The notes: generated by a model from the letters alone, not told the origin. A stretch of 64,000 nucleotides of DNA from Lachnospiraceae bacterium (GCA_031272985.1 JAISSU010000003.1:48454-112453), one strand, 5' to 3'. Positions 1 through 9,116 are shown, numbered from the stretch's first letter. Made by a program: numbers and translations.

Positions 1-2
1 TC

Positions 3-1307
3 GTCAATAAACCAAGAAAAGCTAAAAAACCTTTTGTCTATACAGCCAGAATAAAAAGGCTCTATTTTACGGCGTTTTTACTTTTGGCAGGAATTCTGAT
101 TATCAGAATAAACTCGGGCTATGTATTTACCGCATTTTTCTCAATGCTTGTAATAATTTTATTACCGTTTATTGTAATGCTCGCTAATCTTATCAATCTT
201 CCGATAGAGAAAATGATTAACCGGCATTATATTAATGACGCAAAGAAAAAGCTTAAAACCATGCCGAATCTTATTGTTATTGGTATCACGGGAAGCTACG
301 GCAAAACCAGTACAAAGTACTTCCTTCAAAGAATTCTCTCCGAAAAATATAATGTACTAATGACACCCGAAAGCTACAATACTACGCTCGGAGTAGTAAG
401 GACCATCCGCGAGCAATTAAAGCCAATACACGAGATTTTTATCTGTGAAATGGGTGCCAGAGGTGTAGGACAGATTAAAGAGATTTGTGATATTGTGCAT
501 CCGAAAATCGGGATATTGACCTCTATAGGTCCGCAACACCTCGAGACCTTCTATACTATTGAGAATATCATTAAAACGAAGTTTGAACTTATTGACTCGT
601 TGCCTGCTGACGGAATGGCCTTTCTGAACTATGACAATGAATATATTAAGAAACATGAGGTTTCAAAAAACAAACTGAGCTTTGGCTTGACGCAAGGTTT
701 GGATTACAGCGCAAAGGGGTTAACTGCCACCGAGAATGGAAGCGCATTTACGCTTAGTTTCCCCGACGGGAGCGAGGAATTCTTCGAGACAAAGCTCCTC
801 GGTAATCACAATGCCCAGAATTTAGCAGGGGCACTTGCAACAGCGGATTATTTAGGCGTCGAGAAAAAAGCTATGCAATTAAGCCTGCGGCGCTTGGAGA
901 GCGTCCCCCACCGACTTCAACTGCTTAGAAGGGGTGGGAATGTTATAATAGATGATGCATACAATTCCAATAGTGCAGGGGCAAAGGCTGCTCTTGAAGC
1001 TCTCGGAATGTTTGAAAACGGTTATAAGATCCTCGTGACTCCGGGTATGGTAGAATTAGGTGATAGGCAGGATGAATGTAATCGTGCTTTTGGAATGCAA
1101 GCTGCTCGCGTTTGCGATTTCGTTATACTAATGGGCAAAAAGCAGACCCTGAGTATCAGGGAAGGATTGGACATCGAAAGATACCCTGAAGAAAAGATTT
1201 ATGTGGCGGAAACATTGCAGGATGCCTTTTCCAAGATAGCAGCTCTTCAGATTGGAAATATTCAAAAGGTGATTCTGTTAGAAAATGATTTGACCGATAA
1301 TTATTAA
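3..1307 (+). CDS. MurF-like Mur ligase, 5' end outside the window
   Basis: The protein belongs to the Mur ligase family and is probably UDP-N-acetylmuramoyl-tripeptide--D-alanyl-D-alanine ligase, which adds the D-Ala-D-Ala dipeptide to the peptidoglycan precursor. The frame is open from base 3 with no stop, so the true start lies upstream; a TTG at 84 is only an internal candidate. A hydrophobic N-terminal stretch (IIRINSGYVF through VIILLPFIVMLANLI) suggests membrane anchoring, seen in clostridial relatives. The ATP loop GITGSYGKTST and the later IIDDAYNSNS motif are typical of the family. The next gene is D-Ala-D-Ala ligase, which makes this enzyme's substrate. Other Mur ligase family members cannot be fully excluded. 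Confidence 0.88.
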   Translation, partial: VNKPRKAKKPFVYTARIKRLYFTAFLLLAGILIIRINSGYVFTAFFSMLVIILLPFIVMLANLINLPIEKMINRHYINDAKKKLKTMPNLIVIGITGSYGKTSTKYFLQRILSEKYNVLMTPESYNTTLGVVRTIREQLKPIHEIFICEMGARGVGQIKEICDIVHPKIGILTSIGPQHLETFYTIENIIKTKFELIDSLPADGMAFLNYDNEYIKKHEVSKNKLSFGLTQGLDYSAKGLTATENGSAFTLSFPDGSEEFFETKLLGNHNAQNLAGALATADYLGVEKKAMQLSLRRLESVPHRLQLLRRGGNVIIDDAYNSNSAGAKAALEALGMFENGYKILVTPGMVELGDRQDECNRAFGMQAARVCDFVILMGKKQTLSIREGLDIERYPEEKIYVAETLQDAFSKIAALQIGNIQKVILLENDLTDNY

Positions 1308-1323
1308 GCTGAAAATAAACAAG

Positions 1324-1361
1324 TCCAATATTATTAAATAATTGAATCGGAAAATATTGGA
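1324..1361 (+). other. AT-rich hairpin after the MurF-like gene
   Basis: TCCAATATT at 1324-1332 and AATATTGGA at 1353-1361 can form a perfect 9-bp stem around a 20-nt loop. It sits just after the MurF-like stop codon but lacks a clear U-tract, so a terminator role is only possible. Confidence 0.35.
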
Positions 1362-1402
1362 TTTAGCAGGTCTGTTTATGTGGCGGGACGCGTGTCGTAA
1401 GT

Positions 1403-1410
1403 GTTATAAT
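1403..1410 (+). promoter_or_regulatory. Extended -10 promoter candidate for ddl
   Basis: TATAAT at 1405-1410 is preceded by GTGT, giving a TGn extended -10. No good -35 hexamer is seen at the expected distance. It lies about 39 bases before the ddl start. Confidence 0.4.
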
Positions 1411-1448
1411 AAAAGTGTAATAATTGGTAAAGGGCAGGAGGTAATAAG

Positions 1449-2642
1449 ATGGCGATTAGAGTGGGAGTTTTCTTTGGCGGGAAAACGGTAGAACACGAGG
1501 TTTCCATTATTTCAGCGATTCAGGCGATAAATGCATTCGATAAAGAAAAGTACACCATTGTGCCTATTTATATCACGAAAAACGGTGATTTTTATACAGG
1601 TGAGGCGACAGCCACGATATCAGAATACAAAGATATTCCGGCACTTCTTAAAAAAAGCAAAAGGGTGATAGTTTTCAATGAAAAGGGTGAATATCAATTA
1701 ATTTCTTACCCTATAAAAAAGTTCGGCAATCCTGTCGTTGACACTTTTGATGTGGCATTTCCAATAGTGCACGGAACTAATGTTGAAGACGGAGCTTTGC
1801 AGGGATTTCTAAAGACGCTTTCCATTCCTTTTGTCGGACCTGATGTCACTGCGTCCGCGCTTGGTATGGATAAATTTGCGATGAAAACAGTATGGAAGTA
1901 CTGTGATCTTCCGATTCTGGATGCGAAACGTCTCTACGTAAAGCAGTATTTTCAATCAGTGGATGAGAGCATTGCGGATTTGGAAGGCAGTTTCTCATAC
2001 CCCATGATTGTCAAACCCTTGAATTTAGGTTCGAGTGTCGGTATCAGAAAAGCGAGGACTTCGGGAGAATTAAAAGAAGCGTTGGAATATGCGTTTTTGT
2101 TTGCGAATTACGCGCTCGTTGAGCCTGCTATTACGAATCTTAGAGAGATCAATTGCGCGGTGCTGGGAGACAAAGAAAGCGCGAAAGCTTCCGAATGTGA
2201 GGAGCCTCTTACTACGGCGGACATTTTAAGCTATGAAGATAAATATGTGAACGGCGGAAAGCAAAGCAAGGGCAGTGCTAAAGGCATGAGCGGTGCCAAA
2301 AGAAAGTTACCTGCTGATTTAAGCTACGAGCAGCGGGAGTATATTAGGGATCTGGCGATAAGAGCTTTTCAGGCACTTGATGTAAATGGCGTTTCCCGTG
2401 TTGATTTTCTGATAGATACCGATAATGACAAGGTCTATCTAAATGAGATAAACACGATTCCGGGTTCTCTCGCCTTCTATCTTTGGGAGCCGACCGGACT
2501 TAAATATTCGCAGTTATTAGACGAATTGGTAATGCTCGCACTAAAAAGACGCAGGGAAGAAGAAAATATTTCCTACGCCTTTGATACTAATATTTTGTCC
2601 CAATATGAGGGCGGATTGAAAGGAGCTAAAGGAAAGCTATAA
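1449..2642 (+). CDS. ddl: D-alanine--D-alanine ligase
   Basis: This ATP-grasp enzyme joins two D-alanines in the cytoplasm to make the dipeptide used by MurF. The N-terminal GGKTVEHEVSIISA segment is the family signature, followed by the ATP-grasp core (YPMIVKPLNLGSSVGIRKA) and the C-terminal metal and ADP site (SRVDFLIDT, LNEINTIPGS). The omega-loop region reads ILSYEDKY and is followed by a small Lys/Ser/Gly-rich insertion (about residues 272-287) not typical of shorter Ddl proteins. It keeps the Tyr-type loop rather than a His as in VanA-type ligases, so ordinary D-Ala-D-Ala specificity is expected. GGCAGGAGG precedes the ATG. Length 397 aa is slightly above the family norm. Confidence 0.95.
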   Translation: MAIRVGVFFGGKTVEHEVSIISAIQAINAFDKEKYTIVPIYITKNGDFYTGEATATISEYKDIPALLKKSKRVIVFNEKGEYQLISYPIKKFGNPVVDTFDVAFPIVHGTNVEDGALQGFLKTLSIPFVGPDVTASALGMDKFAMKTVWKYCDLPILDAKRLYVKQYFQSVDESIADLEGSFSYPMIVKPLNLGSSVGIRKARTSGELKEALEYAFLFANYALVEPAITNLREINCAVLGDKESAKASECEEPLTTADILSYEDKYVNGGKQSKGSAKGMSGAKRKLPADLSYEQREYIRDLAIRAFQALDVNGVSRVDFLIDTDNDKVYLNEINTIPGSLAFYLWEPTGLKYSQLLDELVMLALKRRREEENISYAFDTNILSQYEGGLKGAKGKL

Positions 2643-2649
2643 AAGCTTT

Positions 2650-4104
2650 TCAGTCGCCAATGCTTAATTGATTAAGCAACTCTTTTTTAACGGCGAATAA
2701 TTTGTCCGACAAATCCACATACACCTGATGAGGATTGAACAGACGAGTTGTTTCCTCCCAAAGGGTTTCTTTTTCGGCTTTGCAATATTTCGCAATATCA
2801 TTAACCGACGGGGTTTTGTATACACATTCCCCGTTTTTAAATACAGGAACCAAGATTTCTTTTATTGTGTAAGTGCCACCCTTGAATTTGGTTTTTTTCC
2901 ATGTTTCGATGGGGTCAAATATTAACAAATCTTCTGAAGTGTCATACTCTTCGTCCTCAAAAGCGATTAAATCGGCACGTAGCTTTCCTGTTTCCTTATC
3001 GTAGATGCGGAATATGGTTTTATTTCCGGGATTAGTAATTTTTTCGGTATTTTCGGATATCTTAATCTTAGGTATGAATTCGCCGTTTTCATTCTGAATC
3101 GCAGCTAATTTATATACGCCTCCGAAAGACGGGCAGTCCTGAGAAGTTATGAGATTCGTGCCGACCCCCCAAGAGTGAATAGTGGCATTCTGCATTTTCA
3201 AATCATTAATCAGCCATTCGTCCAGATCATTAGAAGCTGTGATAACCGCGTCAGAAAAACCGGCGGCATCCAACATTTTTCGTGCTTCTTTTGAAAGGTA
3301 AGCAAGGTCACCACTGTCAAGGCGGATTCCGTATTTCCCAAAAATAATTCCATCTTTTTTAGCCTCTTCAAAAACCTTAATAGCATTAGGGACACCGGAT
3401 TTTAGGGTATCATAGGTATCCACGAGAAGAGTGCAGTTTTCAGGATACATATTGGCATAGGTCTTAAAGGCTGTGTATTCATCGGGAAAACTCATTATCC
3501 AGCTGTGAGCGTGTGTCCCCATGACAGGCACACCGAAAGACTCTCCTGCCAGAACATTGGATGTGCCGACACAACCTCCTATCATAGCGGCTCTGGCTCC
3601 GTAGATACCCGCATCCGGACCTTGGGCGCGGCGAAGCCCGAATTCCATGACGCCGTCACCTTGAGCAGCGTAGACCACTCGGGCGGCTTTTGTGGCTATC
3701 AAAGACTGATGATTAACGATATTTAAAATCGCCGTCTCAACTAATTGCGCCTCCATTATCGGGGCAATAACTTTAATCAAAGGTTCTTTAGGAAAAATAA
3801 CCGAACCTTCGGGGATGGCATAAATATCTCCCGTAAAATGAAATCCGCTCAGATAATGCAGAAAGTCCTCACTGAAAATGCCGAGGCTTCTCAGATAATC
3901 CACGTCCTCATAGGTGAAATTAAGGTTTTTGACATATTCAATGACCTGTTCAAGACCTGCGCAGATGGAATAACCGCCCTTGCCGGGATTGCTCCTGAAA
4001 AACATATCAAAAATCACAGTCTCATTTTTCTTTGCGGCAAAATACCCCTGCATCATAGTTAGTTCATAAAAATCGGTAAGTAAAGTCAGATTTCTCTTTT
4101 CCAT
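2650..4104 (-). CDS. pncB: Nicotinate phosphoribosyltransferase
   Basis: The enzyme condenses nicotinate with PRPP to give nicotinate mononucleotide, the entry step of NAD salvage (Preiss-Handler pathway). The N-terminus MEKRNLTLLTDFYELTMMQGYF-type segment, the MGTHAHSWIMSF segment that contains a family-conserved histidine region, and the downstream KYGIRLDSGDL motif are characteristic. At 484 aa it fits the long Gram-positive form. It is convergent with ddl, with only seven bases between the stop codons, and divergent from the Smr gene. A GGGGGA ribosome site lies about 10 nt before its ATG on the minus strand. A perfect palindrome in its 5' region could mediate control. Confidence 0.95.
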   Translation of the reverse strand: MEKRNLTLLTDFYELTMMQGYFAAKKNETVIFDMFFRSNPGKGGYSICAGLEQVIEYVKNLNFTYEDVDYLRSLGIFSEDFLHYLSGFHFTGDIYAIPEGSVIFPKEPLIKVIAPIMEAQLVETAILNIVNHQSLIATKAARVVYAAQGDGVMEFGLRRAQGPDAGIYGARAAMIGGCVGTSNVLAGESFGVPVMGTHAHSWIMSFPDEYTAFKTYANMYPENCTLLVDTYDTLKSGVPNAIKVFEEAKKDGIIFGKYGIRLDSGDLAYLSKEARKMLDAAGFSDAVITASNDLDEWLINDLKMQNATIHSWGVGTNLITSQDCPSFGGVYKLAAIQNENGEFIPKIKISENTEKITNPGNKTIFRIYDKETGKLRADLIAFEDEEYDTSEDLLIFDPIETWKKTKFKGGTYTIKEILVPVFKNGECVYKTPSVNDIAKYCKAEKETLWEETTRLFNPHQVYVDLSDKLFAVKKELLNQLSIGD

Positions 4105-4134
4105 TAATTAAATCCCCCGCTGTTCTGTATTTTA

Positions 4135-4155
4135 TGTCAGGGAACAACCCTGACA
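4135..4155 (-). promoter_or_regulatory. Palindrome/hairpin in the pncB 5' region
   Basis: TGTCAGGG and CCCTGACA form perfect 8-bp arms around AACAA. The element lies 31 bases upstream of the pncB start, between two divergent genes. It could be a repressor operator for NAD salvage or a 5' UTR hairpin; the binding protein is not evident from the sequence. Confidence 0.45.
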
Positions 4156-4205
4156 CAGGATTAATATTTGAATAATAACATCAAAGTCCCGGAAAGTCTA
4201 CGGGG

Positions 4206-4234
4206 TTGTCATTGAGAATGGCGTGGGATATAAT
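4206..4234 (+). promoter_or_regulatory. Sigma-A type promoter for the Smr gene
   Basis: TTGTCA at 4206-4211 and TATAAT at 4229-4234 are separated by exactly 17 bases, 31 bases upstream of the TTG start at 4266. Confidence 0.7.
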
Positions 4235-4265
4235 TAATATATAGTTTTTCAAAAGAGGTGTAATA

Positions 4266-4517
4266 TTGCAAACCGGAATAATTGAAGTCGACCTCCATGG
4301 TATGGATGTCCTGAAAGCAAAAAATGAAATCTACAAAGTGCTCAGGAAAGCCGGAAAGAGCGTTTATCGCATTCGTCTGATTCATGGTTTCCACGGCGGG
4401 AATGCCATAAAAGAGATGATTGATGACGAGTTCGGATATTCCAGAGAAGAGAAAGTACTGCGGGTTGTCCCCGGATGGAACCCCGGGATAACGGAATTGA
4501 TCTTAAGGGAATTGTAA
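4266..4517 (+). CDS. Small Smr-domain protein
   Basis: This 83-aa protein is essentially a lone Smr (small MutS-related) domain. Such domains are nucleic-acid-binding or nicking modules; the role of solo Smr proteins is poorly defined. The visible signatures are VDLHGMDVLKA near the N-terminus (DLHG motif) and LIHGFHGGNAI in the middle (HGxxxG-like motif). The start is a TTG preceded by AGAGGTG at 5-6 nt. It has its own consensus promoter and is followed by the rpmB promoter, so it looks monocistronic. Function beyond nucleic-acid interaction is not inferred. Confidence 0.75.
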   Translation: MQTGIIEVDLHGMDVLKAKNEIYKVLRKAGKSVYRIRLIHGFHGGNAIKEMIDDEFGYSREEKVLRVVPGWNPGITELILREL

Positions 4518-4537
4518 GCCTGCTGGTAAAATAACAC

Positions 4538-4566
4538 TTGCAATTGAGCGCTCTTTCTGGTATCAT
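4538..4566 (+). promoter_or_regulatory. Promoter for rpmB
   Basis: TTGCAA at 4538-4543 and TATCAT at 4561-4566 are spaced by 17 bases. The predicted start at about 4573 would give rpmB a leader of roughly 60 nt. Confidence 0.65.
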
Positions 4567-4579
4567 AATCCCGTTGCTT

Positions 4580-4606
4580 TTCAAGAAGGCGTCTTGAATA
4601 GCGCCT
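4580..4606 (+). promoter_or_regulatory. Pseudoknot-capable rpmB leader element
   Basis: TTCAAGA (4580-4586) and TCTTGAA (4592-4598) form a 7-bp hairpin whose five-base loop AGGCG (4587-4591) is complementary to CGCCT at 4602-4606. The two helices could stack as an H-type pseudoknot or be alternatives. It lies 14 bases before the AGGAGGTG ribosome site of rpmB, so translational autoregulation is possible. Confidence 0.4.
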
Positions 4607-4633
4607 AATCGCTTAGTGTCAGGAGGTGTAGTC

Positions 4634-4822
4634 ATGGCAAGATGTGCTATTTGCGAAAAAGGTGCTCACTTTGGGAATCACGTGAGCCACTCTCATAGAA
4701 AGACACCCAGGATGTGGAAGTCCAATGTTAAGTCTGTCCGTGTTAAGACAGCTAATGGTGCCACGCAGAAGATGTATGTTTGTACGGCTTGTTTAAAGTC
4801 GGGTAAAGTTGAGAGAGCGTAG
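4634..4822 (+). CDS. rpmB: 50S ribosomal protein L28
   Basis: L28 is a small large-subunit protein. The sequence MARCAICEKGAHFGNHVSHS followed by RKTPRMWKSNVKSVRV is characteristic, and the ending YVCTACLKSGKVERA supplies the second CxxC, so this is the four-cysteine zinc-type form. The ATG at 4634 is chosen because AGGAGGTG precedes it by five bases; the longer frame from 4616 would place the ribosome site inside the gene. Length is 62 aa, normal for the family. Confidence 0.96.
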   Translation: MARCAICEKGAHFGNHVSHSHRKTPRMWKSNVKSVRVKTANGATQKMYVCTACLKSGKVERA

Positions 4823-4865
4823 TTAATGTAAATGGTAGTTCTTCTCGGAAACGGGAGATTTAATG

Positions 4866-4916
4866 GTCACCTTTGTGCAATCTTTATTAAGATTTGTGGG
4901 AGGGTGATTTTTCTTG
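4866..4916 (+). terminator. Intrinsic terminator after rpmB
   Basis: An imperfect stem pairs GTCACC (4866) with GGGTGA (about 4903-4908) and contains an inner AATCTT/AAGATT stem with a TATT loop. It is followed by a T-rich run (ATTTTTCTT). Confidence 0.55.
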
Positions 4917-5038
4917 TATTCTGTTTTCAATCGGGTTATAATATTTTTCAATTGAGGCATGGAATAAATGTCATATTAAGAATGATTAAAAGAATGTTGT
5001 TTTAAAATAAGGGAATAATTTTTGATTTGGAGGGAAGC

Positions 5039-5398
5039 ATGAAAGGATATATTACTAATGAGCTCGGTACGATTACAGTAGACCCCGATGTATTAGCTAA
5101 ATATGCCGGAACTGTGGCAGTCGGCTGCTTTGGTATCGTGGGCATGGCGGCGCTGGGCATGAAGGATGGTCTGGTACATCTTTTAAAGCGTGAAAATCTT
5201 GCCAGAGGTATTCAGGTCAGTGTTTCAGAAGATAATCATATTGTATTTCAGTTTCATATAATCGTGGCTTACGGTGTGAGCCTTCAGGCAGTGACGGAGA
5301 ATCTGCTGCACAATGTGAAATATGAAGTTGAAGCCTTCTCGGGAATGACAGTAGACAGGATTAACATCTACATTGAAGGCGTGAGAGTCATTGACTGA
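5039..5398 (+). CDS. Asp23/Gls24 family envelope protein
   Basis: Asp23/Gls24 proteins are small cytoplasmic proteins linked to envelope stress in Firmicutes. The sequence shows the family pattern: GTITVDPDVLAKYAGTVAVGCFGIVGMA at the N-terminus and the VSLQAVTENLLHNVKYEVEAFSG region, ending in the typical NIYIEGVRV. The ATG at 5039 is chosen because TTGGAGGG just before it is the ribosome site; the upstream TTG would make the site part of the gene. Gene order with DAK2 and recG downstream is a widespread Firmicute arrangement. Its stop is followed by GGAGG and the GTG of the next gene, suggesting cotranscription. Confidence 0.9.
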   Translation: MKGYITNELGTITVDPDVLAKYAGTVAVGCFGIVGMAALGMKDGLVHLLKRENLARGIQVSVSEDNHIVFQFHIIVAYGVSLQAVTENLLHNVKYEVEAFSGMTVDRINIYIEGVRVID

Positions 5399-5412
5399 AG
5401 GAGGGCACAAAG

Positions 5413-7083
5413 GTGGGAACTAAAACTTTAGATGTAGAAATGCTTGCGAAAATGTTCATCGCAGGCGCATGGAATCTTGAAGCGAATAAAGAACATATAA
5501 ATGAACTTAATGTTTTCCCTGTTCCGGATGGGGATACAGGCACTAATATGACCCTTACCATTCAATCAGCAGTAAAAGAGGTCATGGCAATATCCGATCT
5601 GAATATGGGAAGTATTTCAAAGGCCATTTCATCAGGGTCACTTCGCGGAGCGAGAGGAAATTCGGGAGTCATTCTATCCCAGCTCTTAAGAGGATTTACG
5701 AAATCCATTCAAGAACTGGAAACAATAGACGCCATGAGTATAGCGGCCGCACTTGGCAGAGCTCGCGACACCGCATATAAGGCCGTTATGAAACCCAAAG
5801 AGGGCACGATACTCACGGTGGCTTCCGGGATAGCTGAAGAAGCCGCGAGACTTAGTTTGGAAACCGATGATTTGGAAGAGTTATTCCCCGCAATATTGAA
5901 ACACGCTGAAGAAGTTCTGGAAAAGACGCCGGACTTGTTGCCGGTCTTAAAGGAGGCTGGTGTTGTGGATTCAGGCGGAAAAGGATTGGTGGTCATATTA
6001 AAAGGTGCTTATGATGCTTTCCTCGGAAAAGAGGTTGAGTACACGACCGTAAAAACTGAGGGGAAGGCGGCAGTCTATAAGGCGCCTGAGAGCGAAGAAG
6101 AATCTGATATTAAATTCGGGTATTGTACGGAGTTTATTATTCTGACCAATAAAACATTTAGCGATAAGGACGAGGATGAATTAAAGAGTTTTCTCTCGGG
6201 AATAGGCGATTCTATTGTTTGTGTGGCAGACGATGAAGTAGTTAAAATCCACGTCCACACTAATGACCCCGGATTAGCCATTCAAAAGGGTCTCTCATAC
6301 GGAGCACTTTCCCGCATGAAAATTGACAATATGCGTGAAGAGCATCACGAGAGAGTGATCAAAGAGGCTGAAAAGCTCGCAAAAGAGCAAGAAGAGCAGG
6401 CTAAAAAGAAGACTGCACCGAAAAAATCAGTCGGGATTATCAGCGTTTCCGCCGGCGAAGGCATAAAAGAAATTTTCACCGAATTGGGAGTAGACTACAT
6501 CATCGAGGGCGGACAGACTATGAACCCCAGCACAGAAGATGTACTTGAGGCGATTGAAAAAGTCTGGGCAGAAACAGTCTTTATTCTTCCTAATAATAAA
6601 AACATTATTCTGGCAGCTGATCAGGCACGTGATTTAAGCGAGGATACTAATGTAATAGTGATTCCTACAAAGACTGTACCGCAGGGTATTTCCGCTGTTA
6701 TCAGTTTTTCGCAGGAGGCGGAAATTTCGGAAAATGAAGAAGCCATGAAAGAAGCTGCCGCTCATGTGAAATCAGGTCAAGTAACATATGCTGTGCGTGA
6801 TACCACTATAGAGCAAAGGCAAATCCACGAAGGCGATATTATGGGACTCGGCGATAAAGGCATTCTTTCGCTTGGTAATGATATTGGTCAGACTGCAAAA
6901 GAACTCGTGCGGGCTTTGGTAGATGATGATTCTGAGATTATCAGTATATATTACGGCGCCGAAGTGGAAAAGAAAGCCGCTGAAAATTTTGGGAAAGAAA
7001 TTGAAGCTGCTTATCCCGAGTTGGATGTAGTGGTACAATATGGCGGACAGCCTGTATACTATTATGTGGTGGCGGTTGAGTGA
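5413..7083 (+). CDS. DAK2-domain kinase, FakA-like
   Basis: The protein has an N-terminal DAK2/DhaL phosphotransferase domain (about residues 8-200) with the nucleotide-binding motif FPVPDGDTGTNM and the GARGNSGVILSQ loop, then a central domain and a C-terminal region related to Dak1/DegV folds (KSVGIISVSAGEGIKEIF). In Firmicutes such proteins (YloV/FakA) are the kinase component that phosphorylates fatty acids bound to a FakB partner; that role here is inferred. The start is GTG at 5413 with AGGAGGG nine bases upstream. It overlaps recG by four bases. Length of 556 aa matches the family. Confidence 0.88.
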   Translation: MGTKTLDVEMLAKMFIAGAWNLEANKEHINELNVFPVPDGDTGTNMTLTIQSAVKEVMAISDLNMGSISKAISSGSLRGARGNSGVILSQLLRGFTKSIQELETIDAMSIAAALGRARDTAYKAVMKPKEGTILTVASGIAEEAARLSLETDDLEELFPAILKHAEEVLEKTPDLLPVLKEAGVVDSGGKGLVVILKGAYDAFLGKEVEYTTVKTEGKAAVYKAPESEEESDIKFGYCTEFIILTNKTFSDKDEDELKSFLSGIGDSIVCVADDEVVKIHVHTNDPGLAIQKGLSYGALSRMKIDNMREEHHERVIKEAEKLAKEQEEQAKKKTAPKKSVGIISVSAGEGIKEIFTELGVDYIIEGGQTMNPSTEDVLEAIEKVWAETVFILPNNKNIILAADQARDLSEDTNVIVIPTKTVPQGISAVISFSQEAEISENEEAMKEAAAHVKSGQVTYAVRDTTIEQRQIHEGDIMGLGDKGILSLGNDIGQTAKELVRALVDDDSEIISIYYGAEVEKKAAENFGKEIEAAYPELDVVVQYGGQPVYYYVVAVE

Positions 7084-9116
7084 CAGAAAACACCTTAATT
7101 GTTGAATTAAAAGGAGTCGGAGAAAAGAGCGCAAAACTCTTTGGCAAACTTGGAATTTTTACAATAGGAGATTTAATAAGGCATTATCCGAGGGGCTTTT
7201 CAAAATATGATAAGCCCGTTTTGATAGCAAATGCTCCGGAGGGTGAGATTGTCACTCTCAGCGGGGCAATCTTCGGAAAAGTACAGGTTCAAAGAGGAAG
7301 AAAATTATCAGTGACCACCCTTATGCTTAAGGATTTGACCGGAAGCTTAAGGGTGCTCTGGTTTCATATGCCGTATCTTTCATCCTCACTTTCAAAAGGT
7401 GGGGCGATTACTCTTCGCGGCAGAATCAGGTTAGGGAAAAAGGGACGATATTTGGAGCACCCCGAAATTTTCTTTCCGGCAACTAAATATGAAGAATTGG
7501 AGGGAAAGCTCGTACCCTATTACCCCCTTACTACCGGTATTTCTAATGCGGCAATTATCAAAGCTCTTAAACAAGCATTGGAACAAATAGAAGTATTGCG
7601 TGATTATCTTCCGCTTAGTCTTCGTAAACACTATAAGCTCGCCGAGGCGAACTTTTCTTTCAGGCAATTGCATTTTCCCGACAATGAAGAAAACTATATG
7701 CTCGCGAGAAGGAGACTTGTCTTCGAGGAATTGTTCTTCTTTATTTTGTCAATTAGGAGACTAAAGAAAAAAAGAGCCGGAAATCTCTGGGATATGCCGA
7801 ATAATACGGCAGTAGATAATTTTCTTAAGACTTTGCCATTTACTTTAACAAAAGCTCAGGAAAGGACATGGAATGAAATAAGAGCCGATCTCGAAAGTCC
7901 TTACGCCATGTCCAGACTCGTACAAGGTGACGTTGGAAGCGGAAAGACCATTTTAGCTATCATCGCAATTCTAAGAACTGTTTCAAACGGTTATCAGGCG
8001 GCGCTCATGGCGCCGACCGAGGTTTTGGCAAAGCAGCATTACGAGACATTATCAAAAATGCTTGATGTGGGAACCCCCGGTACTATTTGCCGTCCGATTC
8101 TGCTCACGGGATCAATGACCGCGAAGGAAAAGCGGGAAGCATATTCCGAGATTGAAAGCGGAAAAGCAAATATTATTGTCGGAACGCACGCATTAATTCA
8201 GGAGAAAGTAAATTACCAAAATCTCGCTCTTGTTATCACAGATGAACAGCACCGGTTCGGCGTTAAACAACGCATCGCATTAGCCGAAAAAGGAGAAAAT
8301 GCGCATATTTTAGTAATGAGTGCGACACCTATTCCAAGAACTCTTGCAATGATTCTTTACGGAGATATGGATATTTCGATCGTGGATGAGCTGCCCGCAA
8401 ATCGCCTTCCGATTAAAAATGCCGTAGTTGATAGTTCTTTTAGAAAGCAGACTCTTGACTTCATAAAGAAACAGATAAATGATGGCAGGCAGTGCTATAT
8501 TATATGTCCTATGGTTGAGGAAAGCGAAGGATTAGATGCACGCAATGTTACTGACTACACTGAGGAACTAAAAGAAGATTTGGGAGAAAACGATTCATCA
8601 GATTTTGTTATCAGCGCCCTGCATGGAAAAATGAAGCAGAAGGAAAAAGACAGAATCATGGAAGCTTTTAAGGCAAATGAGATTCAAATATTGGTTTCGA
8701 CTACAGTAATCGAAGTCGGTATAGACGTTCCGAATGCGACAGTGATAATAATAGAAAATGCCGAACGTTTTGGGCTTTCTCAACTCCACCAGTTAAGAGG
8801 GAGGGTAGGACGAGGAGAATACCAATCATATTGCATTTTTATGAGTGATTCCAAAACAGACCAGACAAAAGAAAGGCTTGAAGTCCTTAAAAACAGCAAT
8901 GACGGTTTTTTTATTGCGAAAGAAGATTTAAGACTACGTGGACCCGGAGACATGACCGGACTTCGACAAAGTGGATTAATGGAATTTAGGCTCGCCGATA
9001 TTTTTCAGGATGCCGGCATTTTACAAGAAGCAAGCGAGGCAGTATCATTATTCGGAGATGAGATTGACACAAATGAATTAACTTTTTATAATGGGCTGAA
9101 AAAGGAATCACTTTAA
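7080..9116 (+). CDS. recG: ATP-dependent DNA helicase RecG
   Basis: RecG remodels stalled replication forks and branched recombination intermediates. The order of domains is the wedge/OB region (residues 1-150), then helicase domain 1 with Walker A GDVGSGKT, the DEQHRFG box in place of DEAD, MSATPIPRTL, and helicase domain 2 with STTVIEVGIDVPNA and QLRGRVGRG. It starts with a GTG that overlaps the DAK2 stop, and its TAA overlaps the rsmD ATG. This tight packing implies one transcript. Length of 678 aa is normal. Confidence 0.97.
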   Translation: MTENTLIVELKGVGEKSAKLFGKLGIFTIGDLIRHYPRGFSKYDKPVLIANAPEGEIVTLSGAIFGKVQVQRGRKLSVTTLMLKDLTGSLRVLWFHMPYLSSSLSKGGAITLRGRIRLGKKGRYLEHPEIFFPATKYEELEGKLVPYYPLTTGISNAAIIKALKQALEQIEVLRDYLPLSLRKHYKLAEANFSFRQLHFPDNEENYMLARRRLVFEELFFFILSIRRLKKKRAGNLWDMPNNTAVDNFLKTLPFTLTKAQERTWNEIRADLESPYAMSRLVQGDVGSGKTILAIIAILRTVSNGYQAALMAPTEVLAKQHYETLSKMLDVGTPGTICRPILLTGSMTAKEKREAYSEIESGKANIIVGTHALIQEKVNYQNLALVITDEQHRFGVKQRIALAEKGENAHILVMSATPIPRTLAMILYGDMDISIVDELPANRLPIKNAVVDSSFRKQTLDFIKKQINDGRQCYIICPMVEESEGLDARNVTDYTEELKEDLGENDSSDFVISALHGKMKQKEKDRIMEAFKANEIQILVSTTVIEVGIDVPNATVIIIENAERFGLSQLHQLRGRVGRGEYQSYCIFMSDSKTDQTKERLEVLKNSNDGFFIAKEDLRLRGPGDMTGLRQSGLMEFRLADIFQDAGILQEASEAVSLFGDEIDTNELTFYNGLKKESL

